Assembly: GCA_963781035.1 (NCBI GenBank)
Contig: CAWAEN010000014.1
Span: 243,473 to 307,472 of the forward strand
Direction: 5' to 3'
Source of the DNA: SZUA-35 sp963781035
GTDB taxonomy: Bacteria; Actinomycetota; Acidimicrobiia; Acidimicrobiales; SZUA-35
DNA: 64,000 nt
A program made the position numbers and the translations under genes. Of this stretch, positions 19,501-29,971 are shown one piece after another (within the stretch, counting starts at the first letter, position 1; the number at the start of each line of letters is the position of its first letter). The notes under the pieces were generated by a model. It was not told where the DNA came from. It was given only the letters and a program-made list of their open reading frames with translations, and did no database searches.

Positions 19501-20993
19501 ACGCTGTCGCTCCGTCCGGACCGAAGCTCCAGTCGAACGCTGCTGCGTCATCGGTCGCCGTCGTCGGAGCGGTGGTCACGACGTTTGCCAGCTTCCTGGT
19601 TGCGTACCTCGTATCGAAGGAATCAGCCGGGTTCGCCGGTGCGTTCTTCACCGCGACCGCTGTCGCCACGATCGGCGGGAACAGCTTGGCCCTCGGGACG
19701 CCGACTTCGCTCGTCTATTTCATGCCGGAGGCCTTGACCGGCGACCGGCCGTCCCAGCGTGGGCTGATCCTCCAGACACTTCGGCCCGTCGTGCTGGCAT
19801 CAACGCTCATCGCAGTCGTCGTACTGCTGCTCGCCCCCTGGTTCGCCGATCTCGTGTCAGACGAACGAGTCGCAGAGATCACGACACTCGTCAGAACGTT
19901 CGCCCCTGCGATCCCCGCCTGGGCCATCACGGCAACCCTGCTCGGCGCCACCCGCGGACTCGGTTCCATGACACCGACGGTCGTCGTCAGCCAGGTACTC
20001 AGACCGGGCGGCCAGATCGTGCTCCTCGGCGCAGCCAGCATCAAGGGATCACCGTCTGCCCTGGCTGTTGGACTCGCGTGGATGATCCCCGTTGTCGTCG
20101 CCATGCTGGCGGCGATCGTGTCGGTCGCCAGACTGCATGGCTTTGCCGGCGACGGCACCAGCGCCGTGTCCTCGACGGAGTTCTGGGCATACGCCAGGCC
20201 GCGGGCATTGGCCAACTCACTCCAGATCGCCCTGGAACGAATCGATGTCATCTTCGTCCAGGCGCTCCTCGGAGCCGATGCCGCCGGCATCTACGGCGCA
20301 CTCACGCGCTACATCGCGGCCGGCAACTTCTTGATCTTCGCCGTCGCCCAAGCGGTCTCGGTCACGCTCCGACGGGCCATTGCCGCCGTCGACCTCGGTC
20401 GGGCCGGAGCGATCCTGAAACAGACGACCGCGTGGCTCGTCCTGGTGGCCTGGCCCTATTTCGTCATCGTGGCCTTCAAGCCCGAGCCGCTCGCCAATCT
20501 GCTGAACTCCGACTTCGTTCCCGATGCCGGGATCCTCGCCATCCTCGCCCTCGGCATGATGGTCAGCGCTGCGGCCGGTCCGATCGATCTTGCTCTCCTG
20601 ATGCTCGGAAAGAGCAGGCTCAGCCTCGCCGGCATCGTGGTCGCCATCGTCGTCGACATCGGACTCCTCTTCGTTCTCGCTCCTCGCTTCGGGCTGGCCG
20701 GTGCCGCGTGGGCGTGGGCCATCAGCGTCGTCGCCCAGAACCTCATCGCCAGCTACTTCGTCCGCCGGTACAGCGGCATCACGGTGCCGAGTCCGGCCTG
20801 GGTGCGGGCGATCGGCCTGTCGCTGATCGCCACCGTGCCGATCAGCCTCGTCACCGGCGACGACTTCTTGGCGCTGGTCATCACCGCCGCGATCGCCGGC
20901 ATCGTCCTGCTCGGCGGGATCTACCTCAACCGAACCGTCTTCGGTGTCGATCTGCCGCTCACTGTCCGACGAGGTCGCGCACCATCCGACTGA
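19497..20993 (+). CDS. Wzx-like polysaccharide flippase (MOP superfamily)
   Basis: 498 residues, with 12 or more hydrophobic segments (for example VAVVGAVVTTFASFLVAYLV at the N-terminus and IAAIAGIVLLGG-like segments at the end). ERIDVIFVQALLGADAAGIYG and the polysaccharide-synthase arrangement place it in the MOP family that flips undecaprenyl-PP-linked repeat units to the outer face. The GTG start at 19497 overlaps the kinase stop (GTGA). Its 3' end overlaps the convergent GH26-like gene by 35 bp. Confidence 0.85.
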   Translation: MNAVAPSGPKLQSNAAASSVAVVGAVVTTFASFLVAYLVSKESAGFAGAFFTATAVATIGGNSLALGTPTSLVYFMPEALTGDRPSQRGLILQTLRPVVLASTLIAVVVLLLAPWFADLVSDERVAEITTLVRTFAPAIPAWAITATLLGATRGLGSMTPTVVVSQVLRPGGQIVLLGAASIKGSPSALAVGLAWMIPVVVAMLAAIVSVARLHGFAGDGTSAVSSTEFWAYARPRALANSLQIALERIDVIFVQALLGADAAGIYGALTRYIAAGNFLIFAVAQAVSVTLRRAIAAVDLGRAGAILKQTTAWLVLVAWPYFVIVAFKPEPLANLLNSDFVPDAGILAILALGMMVSAAAGPIDLALLMLGKSRLSLAGIVVAIVVDIGLLFVLAPRFGLAGAAWAWAISVVAQNLIASYFVRRYSGITVPSPAWVRAIGLSLIATVPISLVTGDDFLALVITAAIAGIVLLGGIYLNRTVFGVDLPLTVRRGRAPSD

Positions 20994-22009
20994 ATGCCCG
21001 TTCCGTCTCGCGATCGGTCGCATGCGACCAACGGCAGTCCGGATGGGTCCCGCCGGGAGCGGTGACGTCGAACCACGCCACGAAGTCGATGTCGACCCCC
21101 GCGGCCGACAGCTGCAGCAGGTGGTCGACCGTGGCATCCATCCATCCGGCTCGCCGAGTCTCGTCGTCCGGATCGGCCGCCGATGCGAACTCGGGAAGGG
21201 CAAGAGGTTTGCCCCGCGCCGCGGCGAACGCGATCGCCGGTTCGATCAACGACTCGAAACTGCGCCACGGGCGGTCGGTGCCCTGGCAGGTGAACCAGTT
21301 GTACAGGTCGGCTCCGATGACATCGACGACGTCGTCGCCGGGATACCAGCGCTCGCCGTCGGCACTGGACATGACGTCGACCCCGACCGTCCACACCATC
21401 GACGTCTGCTCCCCTCCCCTCGAGCGGATCAGGTCGACCATCGCCCGCCACGCCGCTCGATACTCGAGCGCATCACCGTTCGGCTCACTCTCGAACGTCT
21501 CGGGTTCATGGTTGAACGTGAATCGCAGATTGGGGCCCGAGCAGGACAATCGCATCGGCCCACGCGGTCATCTCGTCGTGCAACGTCGAGCCGGGTTGTG
21601 CCGCAGCGATCGCAGCCCACGGAATCGGCGAGCCATCCGAGCGAACTGGACGGACGCTCAGATGCACCGCCCGGCCGCCCCCTTGAATGGCCCCGATGTC
21701 GGTTTCAGCGACCTTGTCGTCCCAGCGCAGGAACACGCGAACGAGGTGCAGCCGATGCTCCACCTCGGACTCGATCTCCTCGATGGTCTCGATCCGAGCT
21801 TCTGGGACGGCGATGCCGATGAGCGGCCCAGGCGGAGGTACGACGGTCGTGGCGACCGGGATGCCGGTGGTCGCCGGGCCGGAAGCCGTGGTCGCGTCAG
21901 CGCCGGCCTGGCGCTCGCTGTTCGTCGGGACGACGGTCTCCTCGTCGCCGGAGGTGCAGCCGGCAATCAAGGCGGCAGCCATCAGCGCCGTGATCAGGTG
22001 TCGGCTCAC
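20959..22009 (-). CDS. Glycoside hydrolase family 26-like lipoprotein
   Basis: About 350 residues. The GTG start (22007-22009) gives a signal peptide with lipobox LIAGC, then a Thr/Pro linker and a TIM-barrel-like domain. NLRFTFNHEPETFE carries the likely acid/base Glu, WYPGDDVVDVIGADLYNW is typical of GH26 and related clans, and KPLALPEFAS the likely nucleophile Glu. It may cut a beta-mannan-like polymer, perhaps the strain's own polysaccharide, as editing hydrolases in such clusters do. One frame break near 21540. The start overlaps the polymerase stop (GTGA), so it is co-transcribed with it. Confidence 0.72.
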
Positions 22010-23315
22010 GCGAGGGAGAGCGCCTCGCTGCCCGAGCTCGTTGCACTTCTGACGGTGCCCTCGTTCTGGAGCCTGAGTGCGAGCGCGGCGGCAGCAAAGA
22101 CGGTGAACAGCTGGTCTGGCACCATCAGGTAGTACGGCATCTGCACGATGGCGACGATGATGACCACATGGGCCCAGAGTCCGGCAGTCGACGGCTGGCG
22201 CCTCGTGTACCACGCCAGGCTCAACATCGTTCCGAGGAACCCGGCCGCCCCCAGGAAACCGTGGGAGAACGTGGCGAACCAGAGCTGGCCGTGGGTCCCG
22301 ATCGAAGGCAGATTTCGCTCGTTCGGGTCGAGGAGCTCCCCAGCCGAACACCGGCTTCTCGAGCGCACCCTCGACCGCCGAGACGGCGAGACTGGTGCGG
22401 TCCTCGTTGGAGTGGCCGGTGTTGATGCGAGTGGCGATGATCCCGCCGAGTGGTGTGATGGACAGCACGACGACCAGCACCAGCATGGCCCAGAGGCCTT
22501 GGATCATCAGCTTGCGTTCACCGGCGACACCGAAACGGACTGCGGCGTAGATCAGCCCGACACCGAGGCTGAGCCAGAGCCCACGATTCAAGCGAGATGA
22601 CGGCAGGCAGAACGCTTGCGATCATCATCACCCGAATCAGCTTGGCCGAGAAACCGACCCTGCGGTCGTAGAGCGCGATGAAACCGAACGGTGTGAGGAG
22701 GGCCATCATCGATCCCCACTCGTTGGTGTAGGTGAACGGTGCCTTCGGCCGAGGCACCGGAACACCGATGATGTCCTGGAGCTGGGCGAAGCTCGGCTCC
22801 AACCACGCCTTGATGAGATCGTTCTCCCGAAGCACCTCCGGGCGTGACGTAGTAGATCGGGCGCCCTGAACGACAGGTCGCCGAGAACGAAGGCGAGGTA
22901 GCCGCCGACGATGGCAATCATCCAGAGAATCGTGAACATACGGATCGTGCGGAACGACGTCGATGCCCTCTCACGCCGTTCAGGATGTAGAGGAGCACGA
23001 CGCTGGCTCCGATGTAGTAGCCGAACCGCAGACCCCAACCAAAGAAGTCTGGCCACCGAGTCGAGGCTGAGGACCGAGCCAACCACGGCGACCAGGTAGA
23101 TCAGCCACCACCCGGACCCCTTCGGCAACGACGAGCCCGCGTCGACGCAGCAGTGAGGCCGCCATGGGCAGGGCCAGCACCACCCACATGAAGCCGCTGA
23201 GCCCGAGAATGAACCAGAGCGGGTACCACGCCACCATCAGGGTGATCGGCCAGAACGGCAGAGGGGCATCGACCTCGGAGCGGAGCGCTCCGCGGTCGAC
23301 ACTGGACCTGAGCAT
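22006..23315 (-). CDS. O-antigen ligase/Wzy-like polymerase, several frame breaks
   Basis: Polytopic membrane protein of about 435 residues. Hydrophobic segments include FWPITLMVAWYPLWFILGLS near the N-terminus, GLWLSLGVGLIYAAVRFGVA and WAHVVIIVAIVQMPYYLMV near the end. RTSLAVSAVEGALEKPVFGW followed by THGQLWFATFSHGFLGAAGF is the Wzy_C hallmark (periplasmic loop plus conserved His). It polymerises or ligates lipid-linked repeat units. At least four frame changes (near 23040, 22850, 22590, 22340) break it. The ATG at 23313-23315 shares a base with the co-polymerase stop. Confidence 0.78.
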
Positions 23316-24914
23316 CAGTCGGGGTCGCCTTCGGCAACGACCGTTCCGACCACAACGGCGCCGACTCGACGGAGCTGCTCGATCGCATCGGCGGCATTCC
23401 GTCGCGTGTGCCCGCGACGGTTCGATGACGACGACCGCACCTTCGCAGATACGAGCGAGATCACTGGCGTCGGCGACCTGGAGAACCGGGGTGCTTCGAC
23501 CACGACGAGATCGTAGTGGTCACGAGCTCGGTCGATGAGCTCGCCGAGGGCCTGTCCCTGGAGCAGCTCCGAGCCGGTTGGTCGACCTTCGAACCGGCGA
23601 ACAGCATCTCGAGGCCGGGGTTGGCCGCGTTGACGACGATCGACTCGCTGAATCTCGGAATGGTGCAGGAGGACGTCGCTCAGACCCTTCTCGTTGGCGA
23701 GTCCGAATCGGTCGTGAAGGCTCGGGTGACGCATGTCAGCACCGATCAGCAGGGTTCGACGACCAGATCTGGCCGCAGCGACCGCCATGTTGGCTGCCAC
23801 CGTCGTGGCCGACTGCGGATTGTTGGTACCAGCCACCAGCACGACGGACTTGTCCGATTGATCGAGTTGGAACAGCAGACTGCCCTGGACCCGACGATAG
23901 GCCTCGCCACGGGGCGAGTTGACTTCGGCGATGCCGGCCTCGCCGCCGCGTCTGAACAGGCCGGATCCCACCGGCACCTCACCGAGGACATCAACACCCA
24001 TCGACGCCAGCTCGCGGCCGGTGTCACGGAATCGATCATCACGACGGTCGAGCAGATAGGCGAATCCGAGACCACCGAGGAGCCCGACGAGACCACCGCC
24101 GACGAAACCGATCGGCAGCGACAAACCACTCAATGAATCAGGCAGGTCGGCGTTGTCGAGGACGACGCCAGGGTCGATACTGATGCCGTTGAGGTTCGCC
24201 AGTTTGGCCCCGATGCCCTGGAGCTCTTGGGTCTTCGACACCTCGCGATAGCTCAACGAGCGAAGCAGCGCCGGATCCTCACCCGCAGCCGCGACCTCGG
24301 CCGACAACGCATCGAGATCGGTGATCAGTTGCGACTCTCGCTCGAGCAGCTGAATACGAGACTGCTGCGTGCTGATCAGGCCAGACTCCTCCCGGAAGTC
24401 GAGATAGGCGTGGGCGGAAGCATCAGCCAGGTCGCGAGCTCGTTCCGCGTCGCCGGCGGAGACGGAGAACACGAGGATCTGCGAGTCGGTCGGCACCGTG
24501 ACGTCGATCAGTTCGGCTGCAGCCAGCACGTCGTCCTGGTTCACGTCTGACTGCGAAGGCGGCCTCCTCGACATCTGGATCATCGAGATCGGACGTGCCG
24601 AGGTCGTCCGCAGCCCGCAGGAGCGCGAGACCGCGCTCGGTGACCCGCTGCGACGAGGCGATCAGCCGCTCGTTGGTGGTGTTGACCTGACGACTGATGT
24701 CGAGATTCGGATCGTCGCCTGCCGCCAGCAGCGGCCGAACCTCGACTCGAGCTTCAGCGTCGTAGGTCCCGGTCTGGAGCTGGGTCAGCAGCACACCGAC
24801 GAGGCAGCCGGCGATCGTGGCCGCGAGAATCACCGGCAGATGGCGCCGCAACGCAGAGGTGTATTCCGACACCGACACAACGTTGGAATTGCCGACCAGA
24901 TTGGTGGATGCCAT
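23315..24914 (-). CDS. Wzz-type polysaccharide co-polymerase fused to degenerate BY-kinase domain
   Basis: About 530 residues. N-terminal Wzz domain: SVSEYTSALRRHLPVILAAT leads into the first membrane segment, a coiled-coil region (about 115-240) follows, and a second membrane segment is LSLPIGFVGGGLVGLLGGLG. The C-terminal domain resembles CpsD/BY-kinases (GEAYRRVQGSLLFQL), but the P-loop, usually PGEGKTT, reads NNPQSATT (23801-23833). Walker A' LLIDADLR reads LLIGADMR, and the Walker B Asp is Glu (LVVVEAP). No C-terminal tyrosine cluster is seen. Probably an assembly scaffold without kinase activity. Frame breaks near 24570 and within 23400-23680. Start ATG 24912-24914. Confidence 0.82.
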
Positions 24915-25094
24915 GAAACGACCTTCTGAAGGGGAACGGCACATCGCCGTCCAGCGAGATCAATCGGTCGACGCACGAGCCGATTGAACCCTCCCACTCT
25001 CTCAAACTTCGGGGCCTCGGCGGCTGAGTCAAAGGGCCTTCAGGGAGGGGCACACCTTCTCAGAGGGAGAGCGTCCGATTTCGGTCATGCTTCC

Positions 25095-25100
25095 TAAACT
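25095..25100 (+). promoter_or_regulatory. Candidate -10 box of the cysD operon
   Basis: TAAACT lies 29 bp before the cysD ATG, in the 215-bp gap between the divergent co-polymerase and cysD genes. No good -35 is visible at the expected spacing, and AGGA near 25121 may be the ribosome binding site. This is a weak prediction. Confidence 0.25.
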
Positions 25101-25129
25101 CAAACGCGACTACTACCGACAGGACTGCA

Positions 25130-26036
25130 ATGACCTATCAGTTGACTGATGTTGCTGCCCTGGAGGCAGAGGCGATCCACATCATTCGGGAGGTAGCGGC
25201 GGAATTCGAACGTCCTGCGCTGCTCTTCTCGGGCGGCAAGGACTCGATTCTTCTCCTTCACATGGCCATCAAGGCATTCGCCCCGGCCAAGGTGCCGTTC
25301 CCGATCATGCACGTCGACACGGGCCACAACTTCCCCGAGGTGATCGAATACCGCGATCGTCGGGTCGCCGAAACCGGCGTCCGCCTGATCGTCGCTTCGG
25401 TCCAGGAACAGATCGACAAGGGCCTCGTCCAGGAAGAGACAGGTCCTCGAGCCAGCCGCAACGGCCTCCAGACTGCGGCCCTGCTCGAAGCGATCGAGAC
25501 CCACAAGTTCGATGCTCTCTTCGGCGGCGCCCGCCGCGACGAGGAGAAGGCACGAGCCGAAGGAACGCGTCTACAGCTTCCGCGACGAGTTCGGCCAGTG
25601 GGACCCGAAGGGCCAGCGACCCGAACTGTGGAACCTCTACAACGGCCGCCACGCCCAGGGCGAGCACTTCCGTATCTTCCCCATCTCGAACTGGACCGAG
25701 CTCGACGTCTGGCACTACATCGCCGATCAGGACATCGATGTCCCCGGCATCTACTTCGCCCACAAGCGTCCGGTGTTCCAACGCGACGGCATGTGGCTGG
25801 CCGACACCGACTTCATCAGCCGCATGGAGGGTGAAGAGATCGAAGAGCGCATGGTGCGCTTCCGCACGATCGGCGACGCGAGCTGCACCGGCGCCGTCGA
25901 CTCGGCCGCCGACGACATCCAGAAGGTCATCGAAGAGGTCGGCGCCACCCGGATCACCGAACGAGGTGCCACCCGGGCCGACGATCGTCGCACCGAGGCG
26001 GCCATGGAAGACCGCAAGAAGGAAGGCTACTTCTGA
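25130..26036 (+). CDS. cysD: Sulfate adenylyltransferase subunit 2
   Basis: Small subunit of heterodimeric ATP sulfurylase; makes adenosine 5'-phosphosulfate from sulfate and ATP. The PP-loop LLFSGGKDSILLLHMA starts near residue 30. HVDTGHNFPEVIEYRD, GARRDEEKARA, FRDEFGQWDPKGQRPELWNL and the C-terminal DDRRTEAAMEDRKKEGYF are diagnostic. About 301 residues. One frame break near 25560. The stop (26034-26036) overlaps the ATG of a 24-codon ORF that bridges to cysN. Confidence 0.95.
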
Positions 26037-26110
26037 TGCTCACAGCCCCCATCTGGATCAGCGGCGGCAGCCACCACACTCATCTCGTCAACAATCTGGG
26101 AATCGTCTAA
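26036..26110 (+). CDS. 24-residue ORF bridging cysD and cysN
   Basis: An ATG at 26036-26038 shares its A with the cysD TGA stop. The ORF ends in TAA at 26108-26110, whose last A is the first base of the cysN ATG. It therefore fills the intergenic gap exactly and is arranged for translational coupling at both ends. The peptide starts MLTAPIWISGG, contains a His-rich SHHTH and ends NNLGIV. No known family. It could be a coupling peptide or a chance frame. Confidence 0.4.
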   Translation: MLTAPIWISGGSHHTHLVNNLGIV

Positions 26111-27369
26111 TGGAACTTCTTCGACTCGCCACCGCCGGATCGGTGGACGACGGCAAGAGCACCCTCATCGGTCGCCTGCTGTTCGACTCCAAGTCGATCT
26201 TCGAGGATCAGCTGGAAGCCATCGAGGCCACCACCGCTCGCCCGCGGCGCCGAAGGCATCGACCTCGCACTGCTCACCGACGGCCTCCGGGCCGAGCGTG
26301 AGCAGGGCATCACCATCGACGTTGCCCATCGCTACTTCGCCACGCCCAAGCGCAAGTTCATCATCGGCGACACGCCGGGCCACATCCAGTACACCCGCAA
26401 CATGGTCACCGGCGCATCGATGGCCGATCTGGCGATCGTGCTGATCGATGCCCGCAAGGGTGTGCTCGAGCAGAGCCGGCGCCACGCGTTCATCGCGTCG
26501 TTGCTCCGCATCCCGCACATCGTGTCTGGCCGTCAACAAGATGGACCTCGTCGACTACGACCAGGCCGTCTTCGAGCAGATCCGCGAGGACTTCACCAAT
26601 TTCGCGACCAAGCTCGACGTCACCGATCTGACCTTCATCCCGATGTCCGCGCTCAACGGCGACAACGTCGTCGACCGGTCGGAGAACATGCCGTGGTACG
26701 AGGGCTCGACGCTCCTCCACCACTTGGAAGAGGTGCACATCGCGTCCGACCGCAACCTGGTCGACGTGCGATTCCCGGTCCAGTACGTGATTCGGCCCCA
26801 GACGGCCGAGCACCCCGACTACCGGGGCTACGCCGGCACCATCGCCGGCGGAGTGATCAAGCCGGGCGACGACGTGATCGTGCTGCCTTCGGGATTCACC
26901 AGCACGATCGAAGCCGTGGAGACCGCCGACGGCCCGCTGGACGAGGCGTATCCCGCCGATGGCGGTCACCGTTCGCCTCGACAGACGACATCGACATCAG
27001 CCGTGGCGACATGATCTGTCGTCCGAACAACCAGCCTGAGGTCGGCCAGGACATCGAGGCGATGGTCTGTTGGATGTCGGAGTTCTCCGAGCTGCGGCCG
27101 AACGCCGAAGCTGGCGATGAAGCACACCACCCGGTCGGTGCGAGCGTTGGTGAAGGACCTCCACTACCGCCTCGACATCAACACGCTGCACCGCGACGAA
27201 GACGCCGAGTCCTTGACACTCAACGAGATCGGTCGCGTTCGGCTCCGCACGACTCAGCCGCTGTTCTTCGACGAGTACCGACGCAACCGCTACACCGGCA
27301 GCTTCATCCTGATCGACGAGGCATCCAACGTCACGGTCGCGTGCCGGCATGATCGTCGGCGCTTCGTGA
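26110..27369 (+). CDS. cysN: Sulfate adenylyltransferase subunit 1 (GTPase)
   Basis: EF-Tu-like GTPase subunit that drives APS synthesis. The G1 loop is ATAGSVDDGKSTLIGRL at the N-terminus. Later come the G3 region GDTPGHIQYTRNMVTGAS, the G4 motif NKMDL, G5 MSAL and the C-terminal domains (TTQPLFFDEYRRNRYTGSFI, ending AGMIVGAS). About 420 residues without a fused CysC domain. Frame changes occur near 26235, 26525, 26985, 27110 and 27340, yet all GTPase motifs are present. The start is taken at the coupled ATG 26110-26112. Confidence 0.92.
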
Positions 27370-27382
27370 TCCGGAGCTTGCG

Positions 27383-27978
27383 ATGAGCGAACCCGTATCG
27401 ACCAACATTCGATGGCACCCGAGTGCCGTCGCCCGCGACGTGCGGGCAGCGGCAACGGGGACCTCCGGGCATGACCCTCTGGCTCACCGGTCTTTCCGGT
27501 TCCGGCAAGTCGACGGTCGCCGTGGAGCTCGAGAAGCAGCTGATCGCGGCCGGTCGCCCCGCGTACCTCCTCGACGGTGACAACCTGCGATTCGGTCTCA
27601 ACGTCGACCTCGGCTTCTCCGCCGAGGATCGCGACGAGAACGTTCGCCGGGTGGCCCACGTCGCCCGGCTGTTCGCCGACGCCGGAATGATCGCCCTGGT
27701 TCCGCTCGTCTCGCCGTATCGAGCCGCTCGACAGTTGGCCCGCGAGATCCACGAGGCCGCGGATCTGCCATTCGTCGAGGTGTTCGTCGACACTCCGCTC
27801 GAGGTCTGTGAGGCCCGCGATCCGAAAGGCCTCTACAAGAAGGCCCGGGCCGGCGAGATCAAGGGCATGACCGGGATCGACGACCCATACGAGGCGCCGG
27901 AGCACCCCGAGTATCGGGTCACGCCGGACGACGGTTCGGCCGCCGCGCATCGCGGCCAAGCTCATCGCCCAGCTCTGA
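27383..27978 (+). CDS. cysC: Adenylylsulfate kinase
   Basis: Phosphorylates APS to PAPS, the sulfate donor for sulfotransferases and for PAPS reductase. The N-terminal STNIRWHPSAVA is followed by the P-loop WLTGLSGSGKSTVAVELEK, LLDGDNLRFGLNVDLGFS, ENVRRVAHVARLFADAG and KGLYKKARAGEIKGMTGIDD. About 198 residues. Frame breaks near 27460 and 27945; after the second it ends RIAAKLIAQL at 27976-27978. A separate cysC next to cysDN, inside an exopolysaccharide region, would allow PAPS supply for sulfated glycans. It converges on the LCP gene with 32 bp between. Confidence 0.93.
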
Positions 27979-28010
27979 CCCTGCCTTCGGGCATCCTGGC
28001 CGTGTTCGGC

Positions 28011-29544
28011 TCAGGAGCAGGCGGTGCCTTCTGGCGACGCTTCCGGCACGATTCCGGGGGGTTCGGTGGTCGCCGGAGTCTCCGTGGTCGTTGTCGGCCT
28101 CTACGGCCGTGCCGAGCGGCGTGAGCGGCCGCTGCTCGGCGGCCAGACCCGAGGAAGTCCTCGCCGGTGATCAGCACGACCTCATCGAGTGTCTCGTCGA
28201 TCTCGACGTCGGGATCCGTGCGCCAGCAGGCTGATGAGCTCGGATGCCACCGATGCCAGCGACGATGGGATAGCGGACGATCGTCTCGGCCCGACGCTCG
28301 GCGTCGCCGACCTCGACCACGAAACCCGCCGCCTCGAGGCCGGAGCCGGTCTGACCTGCCTGTCCGGCGACCCCGCTCCCGTTGAGGACGGTGGCGACCC
28401 TCGAGCGGGCGCCGTCGTGGTCGGTGACGATTCGCCGTCGCCCGGAGCAGCCCCTGCGACCGCTGACGGGGCAAGACCCCGGAAGATGTCGAGGATCGGC
28501 TGCGCCTGTTCGAACGTCGAGGCCGAGCACGGCGGCACCATCCGGGTCCGGAAGTCGAACACCGGCAGCGAATGCCCGGCGATGCGTTCGCTGCCGGCGT
28601 CGGCGAAGGTCTGGGCGAGACCGAGCAGATCTCCGGGCTCGACCCCTTCGTCGATCACCAGGTTCGCTCCACCGACGCTGATCAGCGAGTTGATCTTGCC
28701 GAGCGAGGTGAGATCGATCTGAGCCGCAGCGGTGTCGACGACTCGCCGAAGGAAGTACTGCTGGCGGGAGGTTCGACCGAGATCACCGGTCGGATCGGTC
28801 TGCCAGCTCCCGTCTTCGAAGTACTCGAGGTGGCGACTCCGGGCGAAGGCCAACGCCTGGAATCCGTCGAGGACCCGACATCCGGCGTTCGATCACGTCG
28901 AGCCCGGAGTTGTCGTCGCGCATTGGCCGGTCGAACCACATCGGCACGCCACCGAGCTCGTCGACGATGTCCTGGAAACCGACGAAGTTGACCTCGGCGT
29001 AGTGGTTGATCTCGAATCCGAAGTACGCCTCGATCGTGTCGACGAGACGCTGTCTCGCCGTTCTCGGCGTTGAACGCGGTGTTGATCCGCGACTCTCCGC
29101 CGGTGCCCGCGATCGGGACGTAGAGGTCACGGGGAATCGAGAGCAGATCGATGGTCTGGTTCTTCGGGTCGACTCTAGCGATGATCATCGTGTCGGTGCG
29201 CTTGCCGCTGGGCAGCTCGGAAGGGTCACCACCGATGAAGACCCCGGCGTTCGGATCGTTGGCATCGATGCCGTCACGGCTGTCGGTACCGATCGAGCAG
29301 CCAGTTCGCCGGTTCACCCTTTGCCGCCTGCTCCACACTGGCGATCTCGACGGTCTCGATGTTCTCGAACTGCTGTAGCGCCCAGGCCAGCACGCTGGCG
29401 GAGAGCACACAACCAACGGTTGCGATCACACCGAAGGTCAGCAGCAGATCGCTCGACCCAGCTGCGATGCGGGCCCCGTTGCCGCCGAACGGGTCGCTCC
29501 GGATGGTCGATGATCTCGATGGGCGGGCGCTGTCCTGCGGTCAT
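28011..29544 (-). CDS. LytR-CpsA-Psr (LCP) family glycopolymer transferase
   Basis: About 510 residues. The cytoplasmic N-terminus MTAGQRPPIEIIDHPERP precedes one membrane anchor, then the LCP domain (GEPANWLLIGTDSRDG, RTDTMIIARVDPKNQTIDLL, SIPRDLYVPIAG, INHYAEVNFVGFQDIVDELG). The C-terminal LytR_C-like domain starts VTVLNGSGVAGQAGQT, and the protein ends in a Thr/Pro-rich tail (TETPATTEPPG). LCP enzymes move undecaprenyl-linked glycopolymers to the cell wall, which fits the adjacent Wzx/Wzy cluster. The gene is broken by several frame changes between 28100 and 29490, but the conserved blocks are in order. Confidence 0.85.
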
Positions 29545-29596
29545 GACCCAGAAGACGCTAGCGCCGCCTCTCCGACACCGAAGCGGCCACCCCAGC

Positions 29597-29602
29597 TACG
29601 GT
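29597..29602 (+). promoter_or_regulatory. Candidate -10 box, leaderless, zinc-ribbon gene
   Basis: TACGGT ends 10 nt before the ATG at 29613, the spacing expected when transcription starts at or next to the start codon. No -35 stands out. Confidence 0.4.
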
Positions 29603-29612
29603 TGAGGCGATC

Positions 29613-29933
29613 ATGAGCGACGAGATTCGGTGCCCGTCGTGCGGTGAGGACGACGACCTCGAGGGCGTCAACGTCGAAGGCACGATCACGATCACGTGTG
29701 GCGCCTGCGACAACGTCTGGGAACGCGACCGCGAACGGCGCTGTCCCCGCTGCGGAGCCGGCGATCTCTATCCGGTGCCCGTTGCCATTCTCGAGAAGAG
29801 TCGCGGCACACAACTGTCGATCATGAGCACCCGGCCCGAATACCTCTGCTGGGTCTGCGATCGTGACCTGATCGATGCTCAACGACAGTCGGGAACCCCG
29901 ATCATGCCGGACGAACTCCCTGCCACGAAGTAG
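29613..29933 (+). CDS. Zinc-ribbon protein of unknown function
   Basis: 106 residues, intact. Four CxxC knuckles (CPSCGEDD, CGACDNVW, CPRCGAGDLYP, CWVCDRDL) predict two zinc ribbons. The rest is acidic and soluble. It may bind nucleic acid or act as an adaptor; nothing in the context fixes a role. It stands alone, divergent from the LCP gene. Confidence 0.75.
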   Translation: MSDEIRCPSCGEDDDLEGVNVEGTITITCGACDNVWERDRERRCPRCGAGDLYPVPVAILEKSRGTQLSIMSTRPEYLCWVCDRDLIDAQRQSGTPIMPDELPATK

Positions 29934-29971
29934 CCGAGCTCGCTCCTCCGCGCCGCTGTCGGCTGGTGTGA

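Noticed and set aside
19421..22132. Plus-strand 903-residue frame across the flippase and GH26 region
   Set aside because: Arg-rich shadow frame; the flippase and lipoprotein frames carry membrane and family features.
27978..28011. Terminator between cysC and the LCP gene
   Set aside because: Only a four-base-pair TTCG-loop stem is visible, with no T-run; too weak to call.
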